In this document: positions 32,366 through 44,969 of the stretch, in pieces
How the letters are laid out: the number at the start of each line of letters is the position of its first letter
Position numbering within the stretch: the stretch's first letter is position 1
Source of the DNA: Agarophyton chilense
Lineage: Eukaryota > Rhodophyta > Florideophyceae > Gracilariales > Gracilariaceae
Length of the DNA stretch: 64,000 nucleotides
Direction of reading: 5' to 3'
Assembly (NCBI GenBank): GCA_030374765.1
Contig: JARGXX010000013.1
Location: 1,178,001-1,242,000, forward strand
Notes under the pieces: generated by a model
The model's database searches: none
The model's input: the letters and a program-made list of their open reading frames with translations, nothing else
What the model was told of the DNA's origin: nothing
Program-made: the position numbers and the translations under genes

Positions 32366-33995
32366 AAAGTGTGCCTCCCTCCCTCTTGTATGTAGAATGT
32401 CCGGCTTGATGAAACTTGACTCGTTCTGAAAAAGAATTGTGGAAACTGCTAACTGCTCTAACCATACTTATGCTTTCTTCTTTCTGTTTATGTTTTGGTA
32501 TATAGTTACTTCTGAATTATTGCTCTGATTTACTTTCGCAGTTTTGTTTTTCATTCACAACCTTTCTTTTTTTCTCGTAGAGATCGGGAATTTTTTGTTG
32601 CCTACTTCTCTATGCATTCCGTGTTCTGATGTTTATTGGTGTGAGTTAAAAGTAACTTACAAGTAGAAACTACTTAAAGCCACTGTTCTATGGTTTGTCT
32701 AAAAAGTACTGATCACTAGGCCTCTCACTTTTGACAGATGCTTGGAAGGGAAGAGACTATTCTCAATAGGAGATGCCTTGCATGTTTTTTTGTTGTTGGA
32801 TTGATCCTGAGTGCGATTTCCAAATTGGTTTGTGTTAAAGTATAGAAAATTTGCCTTGACGGACGGTGTTGATCTCCCTGCGATTCATGCAAGGCGAAGT
32901 CACAGCACGAAATACACATCACTACGTGTGTTATGCTTATTCTGATGCATGTGACACAGAAAGAAAGAAATTGCACAGCTGGTGGTGGTGGGACCAACCA
33001 CCCTGAAGACAGAAAATGCACGAGGGAGGCTTTGGCCACTCGATTCCAACACTGGCAACATGTCCCAAGCTGGTATTCTCCGAAGAGTACATCTATACTC
33101 ACGTCACCCTTCGAATAAGATACATATTCCTATTAGAGAGTTTTGTCCCGATACATTGAAGTAATTGGAGGCATGTTAATAGCGGTGCCACCTTCACTCT
33201 GACGAACACTTTACTATAGCGGGTTGCTTCCTGTTCACGTTGCACCTTTCCTAGATCACAGAAAGTGATACTCCTCGCCGTGCCAGACCGACTAGTCGTA
33301 AATAATTGAGTATCTCAAAACTGTAATGGTCGGGACAAAAACATCTGTTGCTTTATACCTAGAGAAATTTCAATGGCATATATATATAAACATATATATA
33401 TATATATAAGTCCGAATAAACTGTCTCATACAGATACCACTTTGTGACGTTTTTGCGCCCCGAACACCAGACATGACTAGAAAAAACGTCACAATTGGGA
33501 AAAACCAAGAATAATTACTCTTCCATGGGGCCAATAAGGACGGACAGCTTGGTGCTCATCTACTAAATGACCAAACACAAAAGGCATGGAGAAAAAAAGA
33601 GGTAGGTGCATGGTACGGCGTGTCACAGCCAGCACTTACTGCTTGATGCAAATTAGAACCCAAATAAATGGGTGTGATCACAAAGAATGGAAAACCGAAG
33701 AAGTCCTGCCGTCTTTGTGAAGACCACTTCCTAGAATTAGAGAAAGCGTTATATCGCTATGGAAGGGAGAAGATTTTTTATATGAAACTAGAGCCTTTGT
33801 TCCTTAAGGAACCAATATGAGCTGCCACATTAATAATTAGGGCTGATATGATTAAAAAACTGAACGATATAATAGGATCATCAGATACTACGGAAGCCTA
33901 AAAAGAGAATCTGCGACAAAAAATTGCGGCGTTGACATCAAGTAAAGCCAGCTCCCAACCGTGTTCTAGTTACACGAAGAAAAATCACTTGAGCA
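32366..33995. other. AT-rich intergenic, no gene recognised
   Basis: Contains a short AT dinucleotide tract (about 33376-33409). The sequence from ~33,540 leading into the Tigger relic may be its degraded 5' part. Confidence 0.45.
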
Positions 33996-34890
33996 GTGAG
34001 AAGAGAGTTCGCTAAAACAGATATTGCTCAACGGCATGCATATGAGAAAGAAGATGGGAACTTAGGCAGAAGCTGGCGATATACAGAATGTCAAATATCT
34101 GTGACATTGATGAGGTTGCTGTGCTTTACAGATTATTCCCATGCCGTGCGGTTCGTTTCACGGACATGTCTGCTTCCAACACCAAAGTAAAAGAACGTTT
34201 CAAAGCAGTTTTAACCGTTTTTGCCGACGGCTTAAAAGTTCCACTTACCATGATTGGGCATGCAAGAAGGCCTCCCAGCTTTACGAGGCATTTCAATGCC
34301 GTGAGGAATCTTGGAGTCTTTCAATACCACCAGTCAAATGCCTGTAACACAAAATGCTTATGGAACAATATGATGAACGGGCATGACAAAACGGCCTCTC
34401 TTCAAGGCCGCAAGACCATTGGCATAATTGACAAATGTTCAGCACATTCAATTGATTATGACATCTTCCCTAACTATTCTGCTGTGTTTTTACCTCCCAA
34501 CATGACCTCATGCGTGCAGCCTGTAGAGGCTTCTCTAGGAATGTCATTCAAAAATGCATTCGGGAGACTATTCATTTGACATATTATTATGCATGTTGAC
34601 ATTTAAATGGGCAAACAAGCGTCAGACTGTTTTGTTTTTAATACAAATGAGGCGGTAAGAACATATGAAGCAGTTCTTATGATTAGAGAGTATGGAAGAA
34701 GATACCTACAAAGGTGGTAATGATCGGTTGGTTGAACACATCTATAAAAGCCCCATATCCACTTGGAAAGATCAAAGTGCCGAAGAATGGTCTATCGGAA
34801 AATATCATTCCTGCCTAGCGTCGTCCTCGTTGGAGTGCGACAATCACGGAGAAAGGGATTCAACAGCGGGTTGCATCTATTGAAATGCGG
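33996..34890 (+). pseudogene. Tigger/pogo-type DDE transposase, decayed
   Basis: The best-preserved frame (34088-34579, 163 residues) carries the DDE_1 pattern of pogo/Tigger transposases: a first acidic site in DIDEVAVLYRLFP, a KVKERFKAVLTVFADG segment, a second Asp in IGIIDKCSAHS, then FLPPNMTSCVQPVEASLG, where the third catalytic position reads Glu. Upstream (33996 on) and downstream (to ~34890) short frames look like the DNA-binding and C-terminal parts but are broken by stops. No terminal repeats were identified. Confidence 0.82.
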
Positions 34891-37433
34891 TAGGTTGAGA
34901 CGTGGCTGCTAAGCACTGCTACGGACTTATTAAACGCTTTCCAGGTGTTTGAAGAGAATAATTTAGACGGTTGGGGAACAGATGGATTGAAAAAAGAACT
35001 ATAGAAATTTGCAGATTCAGAGGTATATCCAGCCCGTCTTTGAAACTAATTTGAAATGCGTTAACAGCCTTGAGCAACAGCTATTTATTTGGGCTTCAGT
35101 TACAAAACAGAATACATTCGTCTTGCCATCAAGAACACATGAAGTGGCGAAGAAGACGCGTAGAGAACGTGGAGCACAGACCATGTCGAGAACGAGGCAG
35201 AAGAAGACATGGTGCTCCCCAAGCCATCGATGGTCAGATACCAGAAGTATGTGAAGGACATGAAGGGAGAGCTAGGCTTGCTGGTGGCGAATGGACACTC
35301 TTGCATGACAGACTTTGGCATGGGAAGGCTGCAATTCTGCATTGATTCAGAATTGGATTGAATTTCTGAGCATCGAAACAGAAGGAAAAGACAAACGAGA
35401 ATTGATAACTTTCTCAGCAAAATATGAACATTTCTTATCAGCACATGCAGAAAAAATAGGAAAAACTTTCAAAATCAATGCAAAAAAGCATTTCATTTAG
35501 TGGACTGGTCCGTTTTTTACTTCAATTTACCAACTTATTCACTGTATTGGGTGCATTTCACTCTACAAAACGAAAACGTCCAATACGGCTTTGAAATGCA
35601 TATGTGGCTGAGCCCAAGGCTTTCATACTTCACTGCAGCGGTTGGATTCATTATAGAAGGGGTTCAATCTATCGGGAAAGAACTCTGTCAATTCTTCCAA
35701 ACAGAGCGCCTGCCAGCGAAAACGTCTTAAAATTAGGGCGTGGTTAAAAACACATAATGTAGGCTTTGTACAGATGATCCCTGGATCCTTAGATATCTAC
35801 GAGACACTTTTCAAAGATTCTTATGCAAAATGAAACAAAGAGCTTTCAATCAATTAAATATCGCCAAGTCAAAGGATCCATAGCCATTTGCTCCACTATT
35901 GGCCTATTGATGATCTTCGTTCTATTACAACTTAGCATATGAATATAAACCAGCGCCAAAACGTCATTTTCCTGGTTTCAAGAGAGCAAAAAAACTCTTC
36001 CTGGCATGACTGCGGTCATTGCTCTTCTACTAGAAGCCCGTCGCACTTCATCCAACACGCACCAGGTATCTTGTTCTACCAACAGTTTTGGAGCAACACA
36101 CTGCCGTTTCAAGTGCTCACCACTTCTGCACGGTATGATTACGGTCACTACATCTCTGTAAAAGCCCGCAAAACTTCATCTAAACAATCAAAAGACATGT
36201 CGGAGACCTAAAAATTTTCAAGCAAGATAGAGCGCGCCCTTATATTGCCCTCTCCCTCTGGGCATGGTTACATTCAAAAGATGCCCTCTGAATATCGCGG
36301 AAACATCTACAAAACTAGATGGTTGTTCCACGAGGTTTGGATTAGAAGAGTGTTCTCTTTAGTGCCCACTACTTCTCTGTTAAAGATAGTATATACTTCA
36401 CGACATGCAAACAATCGTTTTAACCTTACAAAAGTTTCAAAGGGAAATGGCGTTCACCCTTTCCTGGAAAACGTACGAAACACATATTAGCACCCTTCAG
36501 GATTCTATGCTCTACATTCTGCTATCTTAATACCTATCGAGTTCTATGAGTAGTTTGTTCCCTTTATATCTTCTGTGTGTTCCATTTATCTCTTTCCAAA
36601 CGTATACTGAAAAAATTTGTGAACAAAAGCAAGCCTTTTGGGTTGGTTATTTTACTATTGAGCTGCTCGTCGAACAGACGTCGTGACTAATGTTTCGTAC
36701 TTCGATTGAAATTTCTAATTTAACAATGCATATCCTTTACGAATATTGATAGGCAATCGAGACATCTGCAACGGAGGTTACCACCTATGTGAGGCATTCA
36801 TCAACGTCTTGTCCGCAGAGATCATTTGTTGGCATTTCCGCATTTGGTTCACTTTATTTGTTGCTTTTTCATGAACCGCCCTTTTACGAATCTTTTGCGC
36901 TTATGAGGTATGTCTCGCCTCGAATGTGTATTGTTAGCTGTTTTTTCTGGACCGGTGGAGTCGTTCATGTTCAGATTAAGGACTTTATTTGTGTCACGGA
37001 GCATAAAAGTGGGCATTGATGGCAACCTACCCTCGTTCATGATGCGTACTTCGTTTTGGAAGTACTTTCGTAGCTTGTGCTGCATGGTCGGTCCATGAGT
37101 TTTGGAAACGCAATGATTCTGATCGCATAGTCTATTCCGATCGGAGTAAAGCGTATAGTTTTGAAGGTCTTTCTTCTGTTTCTTCGCACAGTTCTTTTAG
37201 ATCGAAGGAAAGCGTATAGTTTCGAACGTCTTTATTCTGTTTATTGCAAACCATTTCAATATATTCATCAAAAGAAAGGCCATTCAGAAAACGTTGAAAA
37301 CCTTCTATTTTTTCTGGGTAACTATTTGGGTTTCTAGATTATTTGGGCCCTTTTTCTGTATCTCTTCCACTTCAATCCTCAGCTGATTCCCATTATTTCC
37401 CAAAGTGGATAGGATGGCAAGTATGGTCCCCAT
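34891..37433. other. AT-rich transposon-zone DNA, no gene recognised
   Basis: Several short frames on both strands without family signal; probably further degraded mobile-element sequence. It contains a 61-bp tandem duplication at 37139-37251. Confidence 0.4.
37139..37251. repeat. 61-bp imperfect tandem duplication
   Basis: Two copies (from 37139 and from 37200) share GATCG...AAAGCGTATAGTTT and TCTTT.TTCTGTTT blocks. Confidence 0.7.
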
Positions 37434-39300
37434 TCAACATGATTCGGAGTTAGGGTACCAATAGGCATGCCAAAACTGCTCTTTAGAAAATCCTGTTCCG
37501 ATTACTTCTACCAGTTGAGGACGATCTCGAGAAAACTCTGAAAACATGGCCGCAACACGTGATGTATGCGAACAAGGCATACCATTCAGGGTCGTTCTTT
37601 TGCACGAGCATACACCCCAAAATTCGCTGGATCGTTGAGGATCGGAATACTCGCTGTAGAAGAATGAAGAGTACCTCTTAACCAGACCATTCATTTTCTT
37701 ACACGCATTGTACTGTTCAATTATCGCGGGGAATAGCTCTGAACGAAAGGAACAAACCAAGGTTCCTTGAGTAAAATGAATATCCGATGGATAATTTGGA
37801 ATGTTTTCAACAGTTGGGGACCCTTTATTTTCTACGCTCAACTCTGTCACATGGTAATTGGAGGATGGAATTATACTCTCTTCCACAAACCGGGTTCTAG
37901 AATAAAGGATTAAGTTGAGTTGCATTCCGTCAACAAAAGATCTAGATAACACATTCTGAGATGTAAGGAAAGACCTTTGGAGCCCATGGTGGCCTTGTTT
38001 CAGTTTGGTCTGCCTCCAAATTTTCTGCGCCGAGTGATCCCTGCATTACAAGCAGAACTTGTGAAAATGGAAAACTTTCTTTAAGGACGAACCTTCGATT
38101 TGTCGAGTTTGATGTCTTTGTGTGATCAGAACCTTGAAAAAAGAAGTGCCGTGGTAGATAAATGTTTCCATAGAAAGCAAATAACATCGAAGGATTCTCC
38201 TGGTAATGAAACCGATACCATAGAGGTGCGCTTTCAACAAATGGTCGAAAAGACATCTCTTCAATTTGATTTCCAATGGTCTGAAATAGTTAAATACTGT
38301 TTGTCCCAAGTAGCAAGTTAAGATCTTGTACCAGTTGCGTGGCCCAATCTCTCCTTCCAATTTTAGTACACCAATTTGTTGAATTGAAAAGCTTGATCGT
38401 GTTCAAGTGACAGTCGTCCAGCGCGATATATGAAAGTGGAACTACCTTACGTATTGCCACAATTGATGAGGGGCTTTGATCGAGACACAAACTACCAGGG
38501 GAGACTTTTATAACTGTTTTAAACATTCAAGGGATCCACTTAAAGCCCTTCGCTGTTTCAGTCCTAATCAAATTCATGAAAAACGTGAGAAGCTACCCAT
38601 CGTTATCCATAGCTTTGATTTTCGTAACTTTGATTCCAAACCTATTCGCCACCGCTTAATAATCCAAACTGACACCAACACCATTCACTAACTTCAATTG
38701 CCCTTAATCCAGTCGTGATAAATCCACGCAACGTATTACAACGTACCATGCTCTGTAGTAGCAAATAATACATGGTTGTTCGCATTCTCGCCCTGAATCT
38801 GCAAAATATTATGGTTGAGCTTTGAGCTGTCGCGGTTTCTAGGGCTTCTGAGATCCGTAAAGTATCATAGTCTGTTATGGAATTAATTTTTTTCTATAAT
38901 TACGTTACATTTGTCTTTCAGAAGCCTCAATACACATCCATAACTTATTCATAGTTGCATGAACAAATGCTGAGCATCTTTCATTATTTGAAGTGGTACT
39001 CTTTTCTGTAAAAGTGTCAACGTTGGTTCATGAATCTGAAACACCTTAGACCAATCTCTGTAGTATGAATATGCTATCTCCCAGGGATAGGAAGGCTCCC
39101 TGGGAGCTCGAAACCGAGTTGTTTGTCATGCATATAACCAGCGAAAAAGAACACTTCCAGTCCTCTTGGACAGAGCCCTTACACGAAAGCAACCCTCGCC
39201 TTAAGGTTTTCGAATTCTCTTTTGCACGAAAGCTGGAGTCTCTCATGAATATACCGTATCCATAGTACTCGTAAATGTATTGTAGATGCTTGAGTATCAC
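37434..39300 (-). pseudogene. MULE (Mutator-like) transposase, decayed
   Basis: Minus-strand fragments in the right order. An N-terminal FAR1/WRKY-GCM-like stretch (39046-39300, with FMRDSSFRAKENSK ... LLSCKG) is followed by a core fragment (38290-38526) with a DQSPSSIVAIRKVVP ... CHL motif, matching the D-x-A-x-I-x-A-I ... C-x2-H signature of MULE transposases. A C-terminal SWIM zinc finger, C-x-C-x9-C-x-H (37566-37610), lies within the 172-residue frame ending at 37434. Frames shift between the pieces and stops intervene. Terminal inverted repeats were not found. Confidence 0.82.
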
Positions 39301-42300
39301 ATCGTTTGGCGCGACAGACTTTGTTGCTAAGAATTTCGTACTCTCGTTCTTGCCCCATTCCTTACTCGTATGATCTACGTCACATACGATATCGGATGGC
39401 GTACTGCTCCCACTGTCACCGTTGGTTTCACCGATGTGTTTTCCATCGTTCTCGCTTTCACCCTTTGTAATCTCATAAATTTTAGTGCCAGAAACCTGAT
39501 CTCTTCCTGCGTTTTTCTTCTCCTGCTCTTTCTGAAACGCATCACATAGACTGTTGGAAGGTCACACACCAGCGTTTACGAAAAAAGTGCATATTCGATA
39601 ACTTTAACACAACTTACGACGCAGCGAGCTGCCGTTTCGGTGGAGCTACAAGTAGTACGGTTGAATGCAACGTTGCGCGGTTTGAAGGATATAAACGGAG
39701 CACTCATATCCGAAAGAAATTTGGAAGTAATACTTTTCCTTACAGCCTCCGTCCTTCTCTTCCACTGTTTTGCAGAGATACCGTCAGAGGTGTGGTTATG
39801 GATTTTTGTTCCTTCGGTATCTCATCCGCAGATATCGTTTCGGAGCTAAGCCGCCTATGAGTCAGTGCAGTTAGTACCTTTTGCTTTCAATTTGTTCATA
39901 AAGCATCTGATCTTTACGTTGCAGATATATTTGTCTCTTTGAGCGAAAGATCGAAAAAATGTAGTCCGAACTGGACTTTGTGCGAAGCTGTTTTCCTTAC
40001 AAATCCTGGAAAGGCAGCAATAAACGTTTCGGTGAATTTTTTGTAACGTCGCTTGAGATGTGCTTCAGGAAACGTATCCTTGGGAACATGTACTGTGTTC
40101 AACGTGCTCAAATATTCATATTCGTTCAATCTCCCTCCGTTCTCCCGTCCACCACCATGTCTCATTACACACAAACACTCCACCATGCATCTCAGGTACC
40201 TTCTACATATTCGTACGACTGTCAGGATGTGAGGGTTACGTTTTTTCTACTTTATGGACATCAGAGCAACCATCACTCTGCATACCAAGTAACCTTGCCT
40301 TATCCTTACCTCTATTGGGTTGTGACGGTTTCGTGTGTTCTTTATTCTTTTTCTTTCCATCGCAGCTACCAGCCATCGGAGCAATGCTCTTCAATCCTTT
40401 CCCACTTGGAGATATGAATTCTTGCAAACCAGGCTTGTGAGCACGGTTGGAAGCTTTTCAAATGTGTGTTCTTCGCTTTAATGGATTTTTCTTTCAACAA
40501 CGCTTCCTCATCACGGCGGCTTTTGAACAAGCGATGCCTCCATGCATTGTGGTCCGCATTTACTGTGAATTCATATTACATCGACGTGGTTGTAGTATAG
40601 TGAGTTACACCATGGATGTAATGATGCCACGTGTAGGACGTGGATGGTTGCCGGTATGCACCGTATGCTTCAGTGGTTTAGTTAGCAACTAGGATAGCTT
40701 TACGCTATTTTAGTAAAAGGTAGATAGGATTAAGTAGATAGAGAGGTGCACCTCAAGTGCACCTCCCCGTGTCCACGTGCCGAAGAGCGCCACCGTAGGT
40801 CAGGTGGCCGGTGACATACATATCGTCACCAAGCATGGCCACCCCGGTCACTGTTGTAAAATTTAGCACCTACTAGACTACATTCACCCCTTTTGGTTTC
40901 TAGAGTCGACCAGAAAGGCAAGTCTAGTGTTCTTACGGGTTTTCGGACGCACATGTGCTGTGCATGACCATCTACCAACGTGATCTCAGTAGGCCCGCCA
41001 TTCCTGTTGCACCCTTCAGTGGACGGTGCTGCCACATTTTCCAGGTATCTTCAATCTCCGCCTCCCAGGTCGAGCCCGTTGCGCGCTCCCGCGCCACAGC
41101 TATATTCATCTTGTTGCCTGCATCTACTTAAGTACACATAACATAACGTTCTCTGTCCTGTACGCCCACCACAGTTCTCTCCCTAAACAATGATTGACTG
41201 CTGTCATATCAAATTGTTTTCTGTGCGTTGTGCATTCCATTTTCAAACTGTCACACCAAAACAGCTGTCATGTGTTTACATCCATCTCCTTCGCGATCAA
41301 CAGACCCCAATGCGAGTTGTCCATATTTAATAGAAAAAACATTCGTCAAGCTCTACTGTTTGAGCGATAAAGCATTTCGGATGGGCGTTTCTAAAACCTT
41401 TCCAGAAATTACTTTCTATACTTCGCATCTTATGATCTTTGTATAGTGTCTGCAACAAAGTTTAGACCTGTTCCGGTCTCAGTACTGACAAAAGCCAATC
41501 CATATATAGACTCCAGTTCGTAAATAACAGCTGTGTATAAAGTATTTCAAAACCATTCCTGCATCCAACAAGAGTTAATGAACGATAGCACAACTTGACT
41601 AGACCAATTCTCATTCATTTCGCACTAGAAGAACTATATGGAGCCTAAGGCCACCGAGGTGCGTTGATTTTTTTGTATTGCCACAATCGAAATGCTGAGA
41701 AACCCTATTTTGAATACTTGTAAGAAATACAACAGTTTTTATGAAAGTTTTAATATCCTTTTTGCGTAGTTCTCTGTTACTTGCAATAAAATCCTGCCAT
41801 TTTCTTTCTAGGCCGCTAAAAACGAGGTCATAATCGTCATTACTGTCTTTATTGTTGAAGTGCATAAAGTTGAACATGTAAACGATCTAATGGGTCTTCG
41901 GAATGGTTTTGAAGTGTGACATCACCTATGTTCCTTTTGCTCACTCGACGCGGAGTAAACATTGCAGAAAAGACTATAGTCTGAAATATCTGTGTCGCTT
42001 AAGGGCAGTCTACAGTGCACTAGAGCACTGCAAAAGCGTTTTGCACCGTTCAAAAGTCATTTTGATTCTCGGGGTTCTTTTTCATATTAGCCCCGAAAAC
42101 GGTGGCTGTTCGAAAGTTCAACCGTAACCATTTCGATTCAAGATTCATTTTGATATTCTAAGTGATCAAAAATTGTGCTTGCGACATGCTTTTTCAGAGA
42201 AGTCACTGCCGTGACAAACGTTAATTGTAAGGCTCCCCAAAAGCCAATAAGCAGGTTTTAGAGGCAATCAAATGCGTACAACGCAAAGCCATACGATATT

Positions 42301-43017
42301 TGACTCTCTGACTTTGGTGGGAAGCTCGCCTTCTTTTTTTTTCATTATCTACCCAAGCAGTTCGCCGAGCTTCTCACTTCGCAAATCTTGTCATGTGCAG
42401 CACCCTTAATTCCCCCTGCTCAAATCTTTCAAAGCCAGAAGTACTCTTTGTGTACGAAAACCACCTCTTGCGCGACTAAACGCACCAAAACAAACCCTGC
42501 CAGCAACGAAGTGACGTTGGCTATTTCAAAGCCTTTTGTTGCCCTTCAAATTGGCACAAATACACGAAAATGAAGTCCATATGCTCTCTCCATATTGGAA
42601 AAGCGTGTGTAAGTATTCCGATATGCATAAAGCATACGTGTTACTCTGTAGTCAATCGGTGCAAACCCTCCAGGAAATTTTCAATGTCTGGGGCACTTGC
42701 ACTCAATACAAAGTATTTGGAACATTCCGAGCAGTGCTTATAGCTCAAACAGTAACAGTTCCTTATAAAATCCGCATTGAGGATAAACTCTACCGTTAAA
42801 TATATTCTGGGAGGGAGAAATTGGGAGTACCCTCAGTTTTTGAAGCGATGGCTGCTTGTGTTCACTCATCAGCCCATTCCGTGCATGCCGGCGATGCGTA
42901 ATATTGGGCAGGGAACCAATTCAAAAGAGAAAGCGAAAGTATACCAGAACTGTGTAGACGGAAGAAGAGCATCTCAGTCTAAGATCCAATCGAAAGCTCA
43001 GCCCTTCCGAATGTCTT
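39301..43017. other. Transposon-zone DNA, no gene firmly recognised
   Basis: About 3.7 kb of mixed composition. Coding-like but broken minus-strand stretches occur around 39,914-40,427 (for example KDTFPEAHLKRRYKKFTETF), perhaps an old gene. A GC-rich patch (40,730-41,110) starts with a 9-bp palindrome (GAGGTGCAC/GTGCACCTC, 40742-40764). Plus-strand coding-like pieces between 42,388 and 43,017 may be the degraded 5' part of the pseudogene at 43,018. None could be assigned to a family. Confidence 0.4.
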
Positions 43018-43232
43018 AATGGAAAGCGGAGCAAAACGTCAAAGTCAACCACCGTTGATATCACATCTAACGAAGAAACGAAAAAATCTGCTCCGCCTAG
43101 CAAGTTGAAACAGAAGCCGTTTACGCTCTCTGAGTTTGCATGTTTGGTGCTTCTCATACGCGATAATCCGATTGCAGGTCTGCTTTTCTGAAGGCATCCC
43201 AGACTCTCACAAAGCGCTCCGATATGGATATG

Positions 43233-43237
43233 AAGTT
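43233..43237. repeat. Target site duplication of the solo LTR (left), AAGTT
   Basis: AAGTT abuts the TGTAGTATTC terminus and is repeated at 43903-43907. Confidence 0.9.
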
Positions 43238-43902
43238 TGTAGTATTCTACTACTTCGGCGTTCCGATGGTTTCTTTGTCGCAAAGTCGCGTTTGGAACTC
43301 ATTACTGAGTGGCCTGGTCAGTGCTGGGTTAAGAAGCGACACACCGCGTAGGATGTCAGGAGGCAGAGTACATTGTTGGAACACGTGGTATCACGAGTGG
43401 AGTTGCTTGCACCGGCGCATGTAATGGCTATCCACGTGGCTGGTTTTACTACCCTTTGTAGATGTAAGTCCATTAGGGACCGTATCCATACAGTGGTTTG
43501 GCTAAGTGGCTGACCACTGGGTATTATTTATATATTTATTTGGGCACTCACCCTGGCACACAGTATATTGTGTACCAGAGGTGAGAGCCGACTCCAAGTA
43601 AAGGAGACAACATGGGCATCATGACTATTCTGTTCCTCGCTTAGGATTCCTTAACCGGAGATCCGGAAGAGCTATAATAGATACTCAGCCCCCAACCACT
43701 TCACGAGCCGTCTCGTACCTACATTCCATCAACGCCTTATAGTTGCACTGTTCACCCTCGCTGGCGAGTAGTGGCCTTACACCCCAGTTCCAGCTCGCTG
43801 GTGTTGTAGCTCTACCACCCCTTTTACTTCGCCGCAAGCGACCCATCGGCAGTCCAAACGCTGTTGGAGGTGTTTGCTCTCTCCGTTAGAGCAGATACTA
43901 CA
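43238..43902 (+). repeat. Solo LTR of the chromovirus family (665 bp)
   Basis: Begins TGTAGTATTCTACTACTTCG and ends GCAGATACTACA. It is similar over its full length to the reverse complement of the LTR at 24291-24958, so it lies in the opposite orientation to the full element. A perfect 5-bp duplication on both sides and no internal sequence show that it formed by recombination between the two LTRs of an insertion. It carries the same TTTATATATTTATTT core (near 43530). Confidence 0.95.
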
Positions 43903-43907
43903 AAGTT
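43903..43907. repeat. Target site duplication of the solo LTR (right), AAGTT
   Basis: Exact copy of 43233-43237. Confidence 0.9.
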
Positions 43908-44529
43908 GAATTCTTCCGACACATGGGTGAACATCATTGAAGGGAGATACAATGATGCATCCCTACGACCCGAGCAGGCTTTGGCATGCTTATTCGACGA
44001 GCCCATTACTCCGGAAGAGCCTCCATTCAGTTTTCGTATCGGAGCCTACTTGCGGGCAGTCTGGAACGGCTTTCGAAGTCTGTCTTCTTTACAAATATCG
44101 AATTTTAAAAGGAGCGGCCAGAACAATCCAAATTTTAGAGAGTTCATGGACAGTGAAGATGGTAAGCAATGTTACAAGTACTGCGAGAGAGATAAAAGAG
44201 AATTATAAACGGGGCTGCTATTCTGTGTCTATGTACGGCCAATGAAGACGAAGCTATCTTGCGCTCCTCCGCAATATCCATAGATTACGCGGGTAGTCAT
44301 GGTCATGAAGGTGGAACAGGTCAATTTGATTCAGTTAGGAACAGGTCCCGCGCTGGCAATTCAGGTACGAGATCCCAATCACGAAGACGATCGTCAGGAG
44401 AGTTTGAAGATGCTGGGTTTATATTCTTTGAATCAGATAGCCGCTACTTCAAAGCCGGCGAAGAGGAAAAGGACTGAAGGAAGTCTGACAAAAAAAGAGC
44501 TTCTGCTGAGAGATCCACTTCTTCAGTGA

Positions 44530-44969
44530 CCTACTTCCAGAATCGAAGGAAACTGTTGTACGAGATTGGTGTGATGGAGGATAGACTGAAGTAGGGAAAG
44601 CACACGAAATGTTGGGAGAAGCAAGTTGAAATGCTTACATGAGATCTTGGTGAACTATATGAAGATGCTCCTTGATTAGCGAGTATCATTTTGCCTGTTG
44701 GTTTTCGCTTTACTTCTGATTGTTGCTTCTTCTGCCTGTTAAAGACTTCATTTGCGTGTTTAGGTTCCCGCCCGTGGTCAGGTGTGATAAGGACTTCAAT
44801 GCCAGTACCATCAGACCTAGTTACGCAGGCAACAGTAGGAGATGGTCTCCAAAGCATCTGCATAACTGAATGTTAAAAAAGGTCCATTCCAAATTCTTTC
44901 CACAAGGCTATAGTTTTATTCACTACAACCTCGCCAGAATGTGTCAGCAATTCTAAGCTCAGAGCTAGC
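44530..44969. other. Intergenic between two pseudogenes
   Basis: Flanked by two broken genes. Small frames only, none convincing. Confidence 0.4.

Larger units (their letters stand above)
43018..44529 (+). pseudogene. Unidentified gene split by a solo LTR
   Basis: A coding-like frame runs 43018-43191 (KPFTLSEFACLVLLIRDNP), shifts frame, and is cut at 43237 by an LTR. After the LTR, starting with the duplicated target at 43903, it continues as NSSDTWVNIIEGRYNDASLR ... FSFRIGAYLRAVWNGFRSLSS ... SGQNNPNFREFMD to a TAA at 44206-44208, with a further Lys/Glu-rich stretch at 44299-44529. Removing the LTR and one target copy restores continuity of the frame across the junction. I do not recognise the family; it could be part of an unclassified mobile element. 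It is not functional here. Confidence 0.55.

Noticed and set aside
40742..41130. GC-rich patch as a second solo LTR
   Set aside because: A palindrome and a composition change are visible, but I found no TG...CA ends with a matching target duplication.
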